A DNA stretch of 64,000 bases, from NCBI GenBank assembly GCA_041664345.1, contig JBAYKX010000001.1, forward strand, positions 1 to 64,000. The letters are read 5' to 3'. Shown here in pieces: positions 63,300-64,000 of this stretch (the first letter of the stretch is position 1; each line of letters begins with the position of its first letter). The stretch comes from GWE2-40-63 sp041664345 (GTDB lineage Bacteria; Bacteroidota; Bacteroidia; Bacteroidales; SZUA-534). The notes under the pieces are model-generated. The model did not search any database, was not told the origin of the DNA, and saw only the letters and a program-made list of their open reading frames with translations. The position numbers were made by a program, and so were the translations under genes.

Positions 63300-64000
63300 T
63301 TATTTTACAATTTTTAATTCCTTCAATATTTTCTTTGTCAACTCAATCCGAAAATTATTATTCAAATCACTGAAATTAGTTACCATTACATTCATTGCAA
63401 ATATATTTGTTCCAGTTTCGGTCTCAACAAAACCAACATACCAACCAATGACTTTGTTATCCCAACAATCCCCACTACCCGTTTTTCCATACAATTTGTA
63501 ATCAGTGGTAGTTTCATAAAGAATTATACTCTTTACAGCATCCATGTTTTTATCCGAAAATCCTTCCAATTTATGTAAATACAGTCGCTTTAAAAATTCT
63601 ATCTGCTCGTTTATTGAAATCTGGATTGAACCACAAAGCCAATAAGTATCTAATCCGCTCGATATATCGTTATTGCCGTAATCCAAATCGTTAACCATTT
63701 TTTGCATCCGCTCTTTTCCAACCCGCCTGGCTAACTCCTGATAATACCAAACACAAGAATATTTGATGGCTCTTTTTAAGGACAAATCGTGATACCAATA
63801 TTTGAATGGTTCATTTGCCAATAGAACCGAATCCTTTGGATGAAGTTTGCAATCATAGTTGATAATAAATCCTGTATCAGAAATTACTCCCGTTTCCAAT
63901 CCAATCAATGAGTTTGGAATCTTAAATGTTGAGCAAGGCGAAAATCTCTTTTTACACTGTTCAGGGTTGTATTGAATGTATTTGTCAGTATTAACATCGT
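63300..64000 (-). CDS. Class D beta-lactamase, 5' end beyond the window
   Basis: The coding frame continues past 63908 to the right edge, so the gene is partial. The catalytic STFK lies at 63932-63921 (SPCSTFKIPNSLIG), followed by SCVWYYQELARRVG with the S-x-V motif, DYGN in the YGN position, and YGKTGSG with the K-T-G triad. GWYVGFVE closes the core. These are the class D (OXA-type) serine beta-lactamase motifs, and SPCSTFK is typical of the chromosomal members in this phylum. The signal peptide lies outside the window. Activity and spectrum are unknown; BlaR-type sensor proteins share the fold but would have extra domains, which could only lie beyond the edge. Confidence 0.85.
   Translation of the reverse strand, partial: DVNTDKYIQYNPEQCKKRFSPCSTFKIPNSLIGLETGVISDTGFIINYDCKLHPKDSVLLANEPFKYWYHDLSLKRAIKYSCVWYYQELARRVGKERMQKMVNDLDYGNNDISSGLDTYWLCGSIQISINEQIEFLKRLYLHKLEGFSDKNMDAVKSIILYETTTDYKLYGKTGSGDCWDNKVIGWYVGFVETETGTNIFAMNVMVTNFSDLNNNFRIELTKKILKELKIVK

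Noticed and set aside
1..64000. CRISPR array or rRNA operon
   Set aside because: No regularly spaced direct repeats with unique spacers and no rRNA-like sequence were seen.

Overview
The window looks like chromosomal DNA of a Bacteroidota bacterium, most likely a free-living or anaerobic member of the Bacteroidales/Marinilabiliales. The evidence is type IX secretion (T9SS) sorting tails on secreted proteins, a PorV/PorQ-like and PorU2-like pair, a LytS-type kinase with VCBS-like repeats, ORF6N, DUF3494 and PspC proteins typical of the phylum, and TTTG-N19-TAnnTTTG promoters in front of two tRNA genes. No rRNA, CRISPR array, prophage or plasmid backbone was seen.

Layout. 1-5.4 kb: the edge of a minus-strand gene, a secreted endonuclease I with T9SS tail, and a sensor histidine kinase. 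5.5-12 kb: an acyltransferase-like gene and an RND efflux operon (adaptor, pump, TolC). 12-14.1 kb: a decayed patch with a frameshifted REP-type transposase and a restriction-modification scrap, then pspC and padR behind a promoter/operator palindrome, separated by a MITE-like inverted repeat. 14.3-20.4 kb: a barrel-like protein, a D-threonine aldolase-like enzyme, a large M14 carboxypeptidase and an adenosine-kinase-like enzyme. 20.66 kb: tRNA-Asn, followed by an A+T-rich island (21.0-24.9 kb) with a PP2C phosphatase, a PD-(D/E)XK-like protein, a protein of unknown fold, a Ser/Thr kinase, an internally deleted type IIG restriction-methylase gene and a broken GIY-YIG gene. 25-27.7 kb: a NarX/NarL-like two-component pair.

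27.8-29.0 kb: a multiply broken transposase and a possible small structured RNA. 29-34.3 kb: GH3 and GH31 glycosidases. 34.6-35.3 kb: a HEPN/MNT module. 35.4-40.6 kb: housekeeping priA and the cmk-ispH-pfkA operon. 40.8-45.5 kb: an ice-binding-like secreted protein, carbonic anhydrase, ORF6N protein and a GH30 glycosidase, interspersed with a REP-like repeat. 45.7-48.6 kb: tRNA-Gln, a polysaccharide deacetylase, tRNA-Ala, an alpha/beta hydrolase and a secreted creatininase-family protein. 48.8-55.2 kb: a secreted WD40-caspase protein, a two-TM coiled-coil protein, a lipoprotein and a HigBA toxin-antitoxin locus. 55.3-63.1 kb: a YifB-like ATPase, a PorV/PorQ-like protein and a very large C25 (PorU2-like) protease. 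The right edge is a truncated class D beta-lactamase.

The most unusual part is the kinase/phosphatase island next to tRNA-Asn. Two convergent gene pairs (phosphatase with nuclease-like protein, kinase with unknown protein) meet tail to tail and sit beside wrecked restriction genes, which is how an uncharacterised defence or stress-signalling cassette might look. That reading is inference. The recognisable folds are seen in the sequence.
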